Positions 16,159 through 23,525 of a stretch of DNA of 32,767 nucleotides are shown piece after piece (position 1 is the first letter of the stretch; the number at the start of each line of letters is the position of its first letter). Position numbers and translations under genes: made by a program. Below the pieces are notes generated by a model. The model was not told the DNA's origin, searched no databases, and saw nothing but the letters and a program-made list of their open reading frames with translations. Source of the DNA: Bog-159 sp049511415 (lineage in GTDB: Bacteria; Acidobacteriota; Terriglobia; Bryobacterales; Bryobacteraceae); assembly GCA_049511415.1 (NCBI GenBank), contig JBEKYC010000079.1:1-32767 (forward strand), in the 5' to 3' direction.

Positions 16159-17214
16159 CTACCCCGGTAATCGGCCGTTCATGAGCTTATAAACATAGGC
16201 GAGGATCTCGGCCACCGCGCGGTACAGGTGCGGCGGGATCTCCTGCCCCACTTCCACGGAGCGGTAGAGCGCCTGCGCCAAGGGCGGATTTTCGATAATC
16301 GGCACCTGAAATTCCTGTGCCCGCTGGCGGATCCGCTGCGCCAGATAGTTCTTTCCCTTGGCGACCACCACCGGCGTGGCCATGGAGTCCATGGCATACC
16401 GCAGCGCCACGGCGTAGTGCGTGGGATTCACGATCACCGCCGTGGCCTGGGGGACCTCTTTCATCATCTTGTGGCGCAGACGCTCGCGCTGGATACGCCG
16501 GATGCGTGACTTGATTTGGGGGTTGCCTTCGGTTTCCTTTACTTCGTCGCGGATCTCCTGCTTGCTCATGCGCATGTCCTTGGTGTACCGGCGGCGCTGG
16601 CGGAACAGGTCCACGACGCCGAAAACCAGGAATACGCCGCTGCCCTTCCAAAGCAGCGCGCCGAGCGAACCGCAGGCCTGCCGGAATCCGGATTCGGGGC
16701 TCTGAAAAGGGAGCGCCAGGTAGCTGAACAGATTGTCCCGCACGATACCGTAGACCGCCAGGCCGAACAGCGGCAGCATGATCAGTGCGCTCACCAGCGC
16801 GGGCAGGTTCTGGCGCGGCAACTCCCGCAGGCGGGTCAGCGGGTTCAGCCGCTGGGGATCGGGCGCCAGCTTCTTCAGACTGACGCCGAACTGCGTAGAA
16901 ATCAATTGTACGCCCAGCGTGGCCGCCAGGAGCACGCCGCCGGCCGGCGCCAGCAAGCGCAGCAGGCCGGCCAGCAGATGGCGGCTGATCTCCACGGCTT
17001 CCGCACGAGGGGCGAAGGCCCCGAGCAGAGTCCGGCGCATCAGATCCCGCATCTGATCGAACCATTCGGCGCCGCACGCATCCAATAAAGCCACGAACGT
17101 AAGGAACTGCACCGCCGACACGAACTGCCGCGCCGTGGGAAACTGGCCTTCCTTGCGGGCCTTGTCCAAGCGTTTGGCGGTGGGCTGCTCGGATCTCTGG
17201 CCGGTGTCCGCCAT
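16159..17214 (-). CDS. flhB: flagellar type III export switch protein FlhB
   Basis: The 351-residue protein begins with the soluble ERTEQPTxKR-like segment (RSEQPTAKRLDKARKEGQ). Four membrane segments lie between about 33 and 205. The cytoplasmic domain carries the autocleavage motif N263-P-T-H266 in ATAVIVNPTHYAVALRY. Cleavage between Asn and Pro lets the export gate switch from hook to filament substrates together with FliK, which is encoded at the head of the same operon. The sequence KEVPQATAVIVNP and the tail VGQEIPPHLYRAVAEILAYVY are typical of the family. It starts 15 nt after fliR. Nothing essential appears to be missing. Confidence 0.98.
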   Translation of the reverse strand: MADTGQRSEQPTAKRLDKARKEGQFPTARQFVSAVQFLTFVALLDACGAEWFDQMRDLMRRTLLGAFAPRAEAVEISRHLLAGLLRLLAPAGGVLLAATLGVQLISTQFGVSLKKLAPDPQRLNPLTRLRELPRQNLPALVSALIMLPLFGLAVYGIVRDNLFSYLALPFQSPESGFRQACGSLGALLWKGSGVFLVFGVVDLFRQRRRYTKDMRMSKQEIRDEVKETEGNPQIKSRIRRIQRERLRHKMMKEVPQATAVIVNPTHYAVALRYAMDSMATPVVVAKGKNYLAQRIRQRAQEFQVPIIENPPLAQALYRSVEVGQEIPPHLYRAVAEILAYVYKLMNGRLPG

Positions 17215-17229
17215 CGCCGTCCGGGCCCC

Positions 17230-18000
17230 TCAGTATCCCAGCACCTGCCGCAGGGTCCCGAAGACCGCCCCGGCGTAGGCCGCCAACAGCCGAGGCAGCA
17301 GCAGCGTGATCCAAGCCAGCAGGACCAGGGCGGCCATCATTTTCAGCGGGAAGGCCAGCGTGAGCAGTTGCAGTTGGGCATTCAGACGGCCCAGCAGGGC
17401 CAGCGCCACGTCCGCCAGAATCAGCAGCGCCAGGCAGGGCATGGCCACCCGCACCGCCAACGCCAGCATTTCACCGCCAAGGCGCAGGCAGGTTTCGGCG
17501 GCCGGGGGCGTCAGCCACTGTCCCGCCGGATGCGCCCGCAGACTCTCCGCCAGGGCGCGCAGCACTTCCCGATCAAGACCCAGGCAGACGAACACCAGGC
17601 CGCCCGCCAATTGCGCAAAAACTACGAGCACCCCCGATTCCGCCTGCGTCGTGGGATCGATGGTTTGGGCAAAACTGAACCCGGCGTTAAGGCTCAGAAT
17701 CTGCGCACCCATCACGAACACCTCCAGAATGAAAGACACCGCCAAACCCATGGTCACGCCCACGGCAAGTTCCGGCAGCAGCCAGAGCAGCAGGCGAGGG
17801 ACGCTGGCGCGGGCGGCGTCAACCGCCGGCCAGTCCGGCATCAACAGCAGCGTCACCAGCACCGAAAGCACCAGCCGAGCCGGCTTGGGACCGCTCGCAA
17901 AGCCCGGCAGGGGCGCCAGCGCGAACACTCCGGAGACGCGGGCCAGGGCCAACAGAAATCCGTAGATCGTGGCTAACCCCAGAACCGGCTCAGCGAGCAT
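17230..18000 (-). CDS. fliR: flagellar export gate protein FliR
   Basis: FliR is an integral membrane component of the FliPQR export channel. The 256-residue protein has about six hydrophobic segments. Typical phrases are ALARVSGVFALAPLPG near the start and SFILEVFVMGAQILSLNAGFSFAQ in the middle, where family members have G-x-Q-x-G-x-x-x-A. Length is normal. Its ATG lies 11 nt inside the end of fliQ, indicating translational coupling. The gene order fliP-fliQ-fliR-flhB-flhA is the classic export-gate order. No anomalies seen. Confidence 0.96.
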   Translation of the reverse strand: MLAEPVLGLATIYGFLLALARVSGVFALAPLPGFASGPKPARLVLSVLVTLLLMPDWPAVDAARASVPRLLLWLLPELAVGVTMGLAVSFILEVFVMGAQILSLNAGFSFAQTIDPTTQAESGVLVVFAQLAGGLVFVCLGLDREVLRALAESLRAHPAGQWLTPPAAETCLRLGGEMLALAVRVAMPCLALLILADVALALLGRLNAQLQLLTLAFPLKMMAALVLLAWITLLLPRLLAAYAGAVFGTLRQVLGY

Positions 18001-18259
18001 ACCGCCCCAGGTCGCCCAACAACGCGGTGGTGTACATGGTCATGCGCTGGACCATCCACGGCATCAGCAGCAAGAGCCCGATGCCGAACACGATCAGGCG
18101 CGGGATGGTGCTGAAGCCGGTATCCTGGATCGAGGTCACGATCTGCGCCAAGCTGATCAGAATGCCCCAAACAAAGGCCAGCGCCAGCACGGGCGCGGCG
18201 ATCCAGAAGGCCGCCAGCAACGCATGGCGCAGAATTTCGACTACCGCGTCCGGGGTCAT
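17990..18259 (-). CDS. fliQ: flagellar export gate protein FliQ
   Basis: The 89-residue protein has two membrane segments (APVLALAFVWGILISLAQIV and LIVFGIGLLLLMPWMVQRM) separated by the conserved TSIQDTGFSTIPRL loop, closely matching the family's Q.QE.TL.F.PK pattern. FliQ surrounds FliP and FliR in the export channel. It follows fliP by 10 nt with a GAGGCG ribosome-binding site and overlaps fliR by 11 nt. Confidence 0.96.
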   Translation of the reverse strand: MTPDAVVEILRHALLAAFWIAAPVLALAFVWGILISLAQIVTSIQDTGFSTIPRLIVFGIGLLLLMPWMVQRMTMYTTALLGDLGRYAR

Positions 18260-18269
18260 GCGGGACGCC

Positions 18270-19004
18270 TCAAGCGAAACTCCGCATGAGAGACCCGATC
18301 ACCAGATTCCAACCGTCGACCAGCACGAACAGCAGGATCTTAAACGGCGCCGAAACCATGACCGGCGGCAATTGGATCATGCCCACCGAGATGGTCACCG
18401 ACGCCACCACCAGGTCGATCACCAGGAAGGGCAGGTATAGAATCGCCCCGATTTGAAAGGAGGCCTTCAACTCCGAGAGAATATAGGCCGGTATCAGGAT
18501 TTTCAGATCTAAATCGTCGGGCGTGCGCGGCGCGGGCGCGCGCGAGATCTCCAGGAACAAGGCGATGTCTTTCTCCTTGGCGAAGCGCAGCCAGAATTGG
18601 CGTAGCGGCTGCGCCGCCTCGCGGGCCGCCTGTACGGCGGTCATTTGGCCGTTCTCGAGCGGCGTCCAGGCGCGCTCATAAACCTGATTGGCCATCGGGC
18701 CGATGGTCAGCAGGCTCAGGAAAAGGGCCAGTCCCACCAGAACCTGGTTCGATGGGGCCGTTTGCGTGCCCAGCGCCTGGCGCAGGAAATGCAACACCAC
18801 GCTGATGCGCAGGAAGGGGGTAACCGAAACCAGCGCCGCGGGCAACACCGTCAGCGCCGTCAGTAGCAGCACGATCTGCATGGGCGTGCTTAGAGCATCG
18901 GTTCGGGCTGCAGCCAACCCCAGGCCGGCCGGCCGGGTGGCCGCCGCGGCCGCTCCAGCCAGAAAGATTCCCCACCAGCCCGCGCGGACCAGGCGCGCGG
19001 TCAT
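18270..19004 (-). CDS. fliP: flagellar export gate protein FliP
   Basis: FliP forms the pentameric core of the export channel. From the ATG at 19004 it is 244 residues, with an N-terminal signal-like hydrophobic segment. The conserved block is STPMQIVLLLTALTVLPAAL, VTPFLRISVVLHFLRQALGT, PSNQVLVGLALFLSLLTIGP, then ILIPAYILSELKASFQIGAI and SVGMIQLPPVMVSAPFKILL. The frame is open to 19235, but that extension lies inside fliO and reads as Arg/Pro/Ala-rich shadow sequence. The chosen ATG overlaps the fliO stop by 4 nt (ATGA). Confidence 0.97.
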   Translation of the reverse strand: MTARLVRAGWWGIFLAGAAAAATRPAGLGLAAARTDALSTPMQIVLLLTALTVLPAALVSVTPFLRISVVLHFLRQALGTQTAPSNQVLVGLALFLSLLTIGPMANQVYERAWTPLENGQMTAVQAAREAAQPLRQFWLRFAKEKDIALFLEISRAPAPRTPDDLDLKILIPAYILSELKASFQIGAILYLPFLVIDLVVASVTISVGMIQLPPVMVSAPFKILLFVLVDGWNLVIGSLMRSFA

Positions 19005-19297
19005 CGCCCGGCCTCCGCCGCTTTGCCAGACGGCTCTTCCAGGGTGCCCCATGCGAAACTCTCGAGGACCGCGCATCCGCCAGGCGATACCGCCAGTAGC
19101 AGGCCGCGGCCCGCGACCCGCACCAGGTGCAGCGAATGATTCTGCGACAGGGCGGCGCGCTCCACCACGTGCAGCAGGCGCGGCCGGCCGCCGCGCGCGG
19201 CGGCCCGCACCCAGCCTTGCCGGCGCAGCCACCACAGTCCGCCGCCCAGCAGCAACCCGACGGCGCTGGCGGCTAGCAATTCGCGAAAGGCTTCCAT
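19001..19297 (-). CDS. fliO: flagellar assembly protein FliO (short)
   Basis: The 98-residue product from the ATG at 19297 (MEAFRELLAASAVGLLLGGGLWWLRR) has one N-terminal membrane helix. A cytoplasmic domain of FliO type follows (LLHVVERAALSQNHSLHLVRVAGRGLLLAVSPGG), matching the family's pattern of 'L.Ls....l.lV.vgg...llG'. FliO stabilises the FliP complex during assembly of the export gate. The frame is open to 19450, but the upstream part overlaps fliN and is not family-like. It lies between fliN and fliP as in most flagellar operons and overlaps fliP by 4 nt. Sequence conservation in this family is low, so position carries much of the call. Confidence 0.85.
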   Translation of the reverse strand: MEAFRELLAASAVGLLLGGGLWWLRRQGWVRAAARGGRPRLLHVVERAALSQNHSLHLVRVAGRGLLLAVSPGGCAVLESFAWGTLEEPSGKAAEAGR

Positions 19298-19316
19298 GGC
19301 TTCTCTTTTCTCCGCA

Positions 19317-19568
19317 TCATGAGAGGTCCGCATTGAAGTCCGTGATGCGGACTCCCAAGGTGTTTTCCACGACGACGATTTCTCCGCAGCCGATCCAGGT
19401 TCCGCCGACGTAAAGGTCGATGTTTTCGCCGGCCGAGCGTTGCATCCCAATCAGGCTGCCGGCCTCCATCTGGAGGATTTGCCGAACCGTCAGGATGCGG
19501 CGGTCGAGTTCGGCTTCGATATCCACCGGCACGTCGGCAAACGCGGCGATTTCTTCGTTGGCAGTCAT
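19317..19568 (-). CDS. fliN: flagellar motor switch protein FliN (short form)
   Basis: The 83-residue protein is almost only a SpoA domain: VPVDIEAELDRRILTVRQIL, LQMEAGSLIGMQRSAGENID and GTWIGCGEIVVVENTLGVRI. FliN forms the lower C-ring with FliM and recruits the FliH-FliI export complex. Its length is that of a minimal FliN. A second, longer FliN/FliY-type protein is encoded at 11288-12124 in the same operon, so this motor probably has two different FliN-type subunits besides FliM. A GGAG ribosome-binding site precedes the ATG. The gene lies 16 nt after flgE. Confidence 0.95.
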   Translation of the reverse strand: MTANEEIAAFADVPVDIEAELDRRILTVRQILQMEAGSLIGMQRSAGENIDLYVGGTWIGCGEIVVVENTLGVRITDFNADLS

Positions 19569-19584
19569 GCGCGCTCCGGGCCGC

Positions 19585-20838
19585 CTATGTAATCAGATTG
19601 GTGGTGTCCTGGGCCAGGGTGTCCACGGTCGTGACCACCTTGGAACTGGCCTGGTAAGCGCTTTGCAATACGATCAGATCCGTCAACTCCTGGGCCATAT
19701 CCACATTGGAGGACTCCAGCGCGCCACCCACGATGGTGCCGCGTCCGCCGGTGCCCGGCGCTCCCACCGCCGGCGCGGCGGTATCGGCGGTCACCTGAAA
19801 TTCATTATTGCCGACCGCCACCAGGGTCTGCGGATTGCGAATATTGGCCAAGGCCAACTGTCCCACCACCACCTGGTTTCCATTGGAATAATTGGCCACC
19901 AGTTGGCCCCCATTTCCCATGGTCACCTGGGTCAACTCGGAGGCCGCCGAGCCGTCCTGGGTGCTGGCGGAGGTAGCCGAAGCCTGGTCGAACTGCGTGA
20001 GCGTTCCGGTACCGTCCGCGTTATAGGGGTTCCAGCTGATGCTCATATCCGCGGCCCCGTCGCTCAGCCCGGGAATCGCGATGGTGATCGGAGACCCCGC
20101 CGCGGGGCTGGTCAACTGTCCACTACTGTCGAAAGTCAGGCTGCCGCTGGCCCCGGCAATGGCGTACGGCGTGCCGGAGGTGCCCGCGGTGACATCGGCG
20201 CCCGGTATGGTCACCGCGTATGACCAGGTGTTGGCGGCGGTCTTCTGAAAGTTGACGGAGAGAACGTGCGAGGTACCCTGGGAATCGTAAACCGTAACGG
20301 ACGCCGACCAGTCCGAAGCCGAGCCTATGGCGGCCGAGGAATCGAAGTTGGCGCTCAGCGTCATATTCTGGGTGGCGGCCGGCGGTTCGGTCGATCCGAC
20401 GGGCACCGTGATGTTGCCGATGGCGCCACCGGTGTTGACCACGCCCGCGCTGTTCGCCATCCAGCCTTGCACCTGCTCGCCCGTAGGAGTGAGGAGGTTG
20501 CCGGAAAGATCCACCTGAAAATTACCCGCGCGGGTGTATTGCGTCGTCCCGTCATTGTTCACGACGAAGAATCCGCCGCCCTGAATGGCGGCATCCAGTG
20601 GACCGCCGCTGGCCTGTATGGCGCCCTGCGTAAACTCGCGTACCGTAAGCGGCGAGGCCACGCCGAAACCCAGTTGGGTTTCACCGGCGCCCAGAGACTC
20701 GCTGACCAGATCGCGGAAGTAAGTGGCGCTGTCCTTAAAACCGGGTGTATTCAGGTTGGCCAGATTATTGCCGACGACATCCACTGCGATGCCGTTGGCG
20801 TCCAGCGCGGAGAGCGCTGTGCTGAATGCTGCAAACAT
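19585..20838 (-). CDS. flgE: flagellar hook protein FlgE
   Basis: The 417-residue protein has the N-terminal rod/hook motif (FSTALSALDANGIAVDVVGNNLANLNTPGFKD region) and the conserved FlgE/F/G phrase AIQGGGFFVV. A Ser/Thr/Gly/Ala-rich exposed domain of hook type (about 150-330) follows. The C-terminal helix is ESSNVDMAQELTDLIVLQSAYQASSKVV. FlgE polymerises into the hook outside the cell, exported by the type III gate, with length controlled by FliK encoded upstream. GGAGGAAAT ending within flgD gives a strong ribosome-binding site. Length and the central domain separate it from the two rod proteins encoded divergently. Confidence 0.97.
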   Translation of the reverse strand: MFAAFSTALSALDANGIAVDVVGNNLANLNTPGFKDSATYFRDLVSESLGAGETQLGFGVASPLTVREFTQGAIQASGGPLDAAIQGGGFFVVNNDGTTQYTRAGNFQVDLSGNLLTPTGEQVQGWMANSAGVVNTGGAIGNITVPVGSTEPPAATQNMTLSANFDSSAAIGSASDWSASVTVYDSQGTSHVLSVNFQKTAANTWSYAVTIPGADVTAGTSGTPYAIAGASGSLTFDSSGQLTSPAAGSPITIAIPGLSDGAADMSISWNPYNADGTGTLTQFDQASATSASTQDGSAASELTQVTMGNGGQLVANYSNGNQVVVGQLALANIRNPQTLVAVGNNEFQVTADTAAPAVGAPGTGGRGTIVGGALESSNVDMAQELTDLIVLQSAYQASSKVVTTVDTLAQDTTNLIT

Positions 20839-20840
20839 GT

Positions 20841-21131
20841 TTAATTTCCTCCTTGGGTCGTGCTGGTGCTGCCTGTCGTGCCGCCGCTCTGCGTCACGCT
20901 GTCCAAATCGCTGCGAATGGCGATCAACTGTTCGAGCGAGCTGAATTGGGCCAGTTGCGTGACGAACGTGGTGCTGTCGGTCGGATTGGTGGGGTCCTGA
21001 TACTGAATCTGGGCCACCAGAAGCTGTAGGAACTCGTTCTCATTGACATCGTCCGGTGAATTGTCCTGGGAAGACGTGGTACTCGAATCGGCCGGCGCCG
21101 CGGCCGGCGTGCTTATCGGTTGAACAGTCAT
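20841..21131 (-). CDS. flgD: hook-capping protein FlgD (minimal form)
   Basis: FlgD caps the growing hook and helps FlgE subunits polymerise. The 96-residue product from ATG 21131 contains the conserved N-terminal FlgD motif NENEFLQLLVAQIQYQDPTN, then FVTQLAQFSSLEQL. It ends in a Ser/Thr/Gly tail. The tudor and Ig-like domains of full-length FlgD (usually 220 residues or more) are missing, and there is no remnant of them before flgE begins 2 nt later. Short FlgD forms are known in other bacteria, so this is probably functional. The start has AGGAG 9 nt upstream and overlaps the fliK stop by 4 nt; the frame open to 21170 is not needed. Confidence 0.92.
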   Translation of the reverse strand: MTVQPISTPAAAPADSSTTSSQDNSPDDVNENEFLQLLVAQIQYQDPTNPTDSTTFVTQLAQFSSLEQLIAIRSDLDSVTQSGGTTGSTSTTQGGN

Positions 21132-22495
21132 AATTCTTGCTCCTGTGCCGGGTCTAGACGGGATTGCCATTCGCCCGCCCAGCGGGATGGATTTTTGTGC
21201 TGCTGCTGGTTCGGCGGTTGCCGGCCATCGCGACGCGCTCCCGGCGAATCCTGTGGGTCGCCGCGGTCGTCGGAGCCGCCGCGCCGGCTCGAGTCGGGCT
21301 GGGAGGCAAGCACCGGACGCCAGGCCTCCGCCTGGAAGCCGCTCTGCCGCAGTTTGCCCACCAGATCCGGAAGATCGGCGCGCAGGGTGCCGGCCAGGTC
21401 CCGATCCGACGTGTGCACCGTGACCCGGATTTCGCCGCCCCGCTCCGCCAGGCGTATGTCGACGTTGTTCTGGCCGTCATCGAGGCGCAAGGCCACATCG
21501 TGAGATACCGGTTGCGAGGCAGCTTGGGATGGCGCTGCAACGGGCGGCGCCAGGCTGTTTCCGCTCTCGCAAGGATTGTTGGGCGCCAGCGGCTCCCGGT
21601 CCGGAACTGGAGGCGGTGGAACCGCGTTGGTATTGAGATCCGCCGCGGCCGGAGGCGCCTGGCCCTCGCTGGTGTCAGCGTGCCCTTCCGGGAAACCCGC
21701 ATTTCGGACGGCAGCTAGGGGCGCCACCGCGTCCGGGGTACGCCCGGCCGGGTCCTCTTCCGTGGATGTGTGCGCGGAACCCTTGGGGCTTCCCGAAAGC
21801 GCGACACCCCGCGGCGCCGGTTGCGGATTGCGCGGTGGCGGCGAGAGTTTTGAGGCCATCGCGGCGGGCATAGCCGGCGTCGCGGCGGACACGCTACCCG
21901 AAATCCCGCCGGGCGGCATGGCCGTCGCCGCAATCGATTGCGCCTCGCCTGGGGAAGCGGGACTGATCGGGGCCGCGCTCTGTTCCGGCGCAACGGCCGC
22001 CGCATCCGGGATCCGGTGGCCGGCGAGCGATGAGGCATCGGGCGAAGCCACCGCCACCGAATTGGCGGGTGGCGTGTTCGAAGAACCGGACCCGGCAGCC
22101 TGCTCTTCGGGTATCAGCCGGAGCCGAAATGCCAATTCCGGCGCCGCGGGCGCCTGCGAATGGCCATCGAAATCCTCCGGGGCCGATGGAGCCCTGGCGA
22201 TGACCGGCAACTGGGGCACAGCATCCGGTTTTCCCTCGGCAGGCGCCGCTGGTGCGGCCGGGCCTAACGCATCGAACCAAGCGTCGGGTGCGTCGGCCGG
22301 CACCGCGACAGGCGCCGCCATGTCGCCGGCCGGGCGCTTCTCCTCCGGCGCGGCCCGCCGGTAGGCGCCCACCGGCTTGGGCGAGGCAACCTGCGGCAAC
22401 GGAAATTCCGAATCGTCCATACATCCATTCAGAAAGGCGCCGAAGGCAGTTTGCTCCGACGCTGGATCCGCCGCGTGCCCAACGGCGGAAGACAT
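21128..22495 (-). CDS. fliK: flagellar hook-length control protein FliK
   Basis: The protein (455 residues from ATG 22495) is Pro/Ala-rich and low-complexity for about 340 residues. A FliK-type C-terminal domain follows: VALRLDDGQNNVDIRLAERG, GEIRVTVHTSDRDLAGTLRA, LPDLVGKLRQSGFQAEAWRP. A Gln/Arg-rich tail ends the protein. FliK is a secreted molecular ruler that acts on FlhB to stop hook growth. The frame extends to 22597, with another ATG at 22561. I choose 22495 because a candidate sigma-54 promoter at 22576-22591 would start transcription near 22565, and because the extra N-terminus is hydrophobic and unlike FliK. No strong ribosome-binding site is seen at any of the three starts. It is the first gene of the long minus-strand operon. 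Confidence 0.85.
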   Translation of the reverse strand: MSSAVGHAADPASEQTAFGAFLNGCMDDSEFPLPQVASPKPVGAYRRAAPEEKRPAGDMAAPVAVPADAPDAWFDALGPAAPAAPAEGKPDAVPQLPVIARAPSAPEDFDGHSQAPAAPELAFRLRLIPEEQAAGSGSSNTPPANSVAVASPDASSLAGHRIPDAAAVAPEQSAAPISPASPGEAQSIAATAMPPGGISGSVSAATPAMPAAMASKLSPPPRNPQPAPRGVALSGSPKGSAHTSTEEDPAGRTPDAVAPLAAVRNAGFPEGHADTSEGQAPPAAADLNTNAVPPPPVPDREPLAPNNPCESGNSLAPPVAAPSQAASQPVSHDVALRLDDGQNNVDIRLAERGGEIRVTVHTSDRDLAGTLRADLPDLVGKLRQSGFQAEAWRPVLASQPDSSRRGGSDDRGDPQDSPGARRDGRQPPNQQQHKNPSRWAGEWQSRLDPAQEQEL

Positions 22496-22575
22496 GTCGC
22501 AGTCGAGAGCCGCCCGCAGCGTTACTACCGCGCCGAAACCGCCTGCCAGCGTGAGGGCCATGACGGCCTGTCCGG

Positions 22576-22591
22576 TGCATCCGACAGACCA
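22576..22591 (-). promoter_or_regulatory. candidate sigma-54 (-24/-12) promoter for the fliK operon
   Basis: On the minus strand TGGTCTGTCGGATGCA matches the sigma-54 consensus TGGCACG-N4-TTGCA at the invariant GG and GC (10 nt apart), the leading T, the second-half TGCA and one spacer-side G. It faces fliK, with transcription expected to start near 22565. The presence of a sigma-54 activator at the end of this operon supports it. The -24 half is imperfect. Confidence 0.5.
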
Positions 22592-22721
22592 AACCAAGCG
22601 CGCTCCAATTCCAAGTACTTAGGTTCGCGGCGGCCGCCAATTATTTGGCGTGCGGCGCGCCGCGGCATAAACTCGTCCGCGCATAATTCCGCAAACCCCT
22701 GCATTTCCGGACCCGCGCCTT

Positions 22722-22737
22722 CGGCCCTCGACTTGCA
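22722..22737 (+). promoter_or_regulatory. candidate sigma-54 (-24/-12) promoter for the flgF operon
   Basis: CGGCCCTCGACTTGCA matches the sigma-54 consensus with GGC at -24, a full TTGCA at -12 and exactly 10 nt between GG (22723-22724) and GC (22735-22736). Transcription would start near 22748, about 12 nt before the flgF ATG, leaving the GGAAG ribosome-binding site (22749-22753) in the leader. It is the better of the two divergent sites. Confidence 0.65.
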
Positions 22738-22759
22738 CCAGAGGCTGTGGAAGCGCGTC

Positions 22760-23485
22760 ATGGACCCATTGACCATTTCGGCGGCGGGCGGCATGCAGGC
22801 CCGCCTCGAGTCGCTCGACATGCTGGCCAACAATCTGGCCAACACCGAAACAGGCGGGTACAAAACGGATCGCGAATTCTACAACATCTATGTATCGGCC
22901 GAGTCGGCCAGTGAAGAACCTGCGCCCGCCCTGCCAGTGATCGAGCGCCCTTGGACCGATTTCTCGGCGGGCGCGCTGCGCACTACCGGCGCCCCTCTCG
23001 ACCTGGCGCTTACCGGCAACGGCTTCTTCGCGGTCGACGGTCCCGGCGGCAGCCTGTACACACGCAACGGCGGTTTCCGTGTCTCGCCCTCCGGCATGCT
23101 GGTCACCGGAGAGGGCTACGCCGTGCGCACGGTTTCAGGCGGCCATTTGCAAGTAGCGCCGGCCGGCGCCGTGGAGGTCGCCGAGGACGGCGCCGTGCGG
23201 CAGAATGGCCAAGCGCTCGGGCGTCTCGATATCGCCGCGTTTGCAGACAATGGCGTGCTGGCCAAACAGGGTTCCAGCTATTTTCAGAGCGCGGCGGCGC
23301 CGCAAGCGGCTTCCAATGTGCGCGTCGAGCAGGGCAAGTTGGAGGGTTCCAACGTGGGCGCCGCGGAATCCGCCGTGCGCCTGGTAGCGGTCATGCGGCA
23401 ATTTGAAATGTTGCAGAAAGCCGCCCAGTTGGGATCGCAGATGAACCGCGAATCGGTGGAAGAGGTCGCCAAGGTTGCCTCATAG
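22760..23485 (+). CDS. flgF: flagellar proximal rod protein FlgF
   Basis: From the ATG at 22760 the protein is 241 residues: MDPLTISAAGGMQARLESLD, with MLANNLANTETGGYKTDREF as the rod/hook N-terminal signature. It then has LDLALTGNGFFAVDGPGG, YTRNGGFRVSPSGMLVTGEG and a C-terminal LEGSNVGAAESAVRLVAVMR helix. FlgF assembles the proximal rod that spans the periplasm. The frame is open upstream to 22451, but that part lies in the divergent control region and is not family-like. It is the first gene of flgFGAHIJ, behind a sigma-54-type promoter. FlgF rather than FlgG is chosen from its shorter length and position directly before flgG. Confidence 0.95.
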   Translation: MDPLTISAAGGMQARLESLDMLANNLANTETGGYKTDREFYNIYVSAESASEEPAPALPVIERPWTDFSAGALRTTGAPLDLALTGNGFFAVDGPGGSLYTRNGGFRVSPSGMLVTGEGYAVRTVSGGHLQVAPAGAVEVAEDGAVRQNGQALGRLDIAAFADNGVLAKQGSSYFQSAAAPQAASNVRVEQGKLEGSNVGAAESAVRLVAVMRQFEMLQKAAQLGSQMNRESVEEVAKVAS

Positions 23486-23525
23486 CGGTGGCCCCATCGC
23501 AGGCGCGGAAAACGAGGAGTGATTT

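Noticed and set aside
14126..16192. 688-residue open frame on the plus strand opposite flhA
   Set aside because: It is rich in His, Gln and Arg with no domain-like pattern and mirrors the GC-biased third positions of flhA; flhA is unmistakable.
22646..22661. Another GG-N10-GC match on the plus strand before flgF
   Set aside because: Its second half (GCGCC) lacks the TTG of sigma-54 promoters, and such matches are common by chance in GC-rich DNA; the site at 22722-22737 is much better.
22451..22759. N-terminal 103-residue extension of flgF
   Set aside because: It crosses the divergent promoter region and reads as Arg-rich shadow sequence; FlgF proteins begin at the MDPLTISAAGG-type motif.
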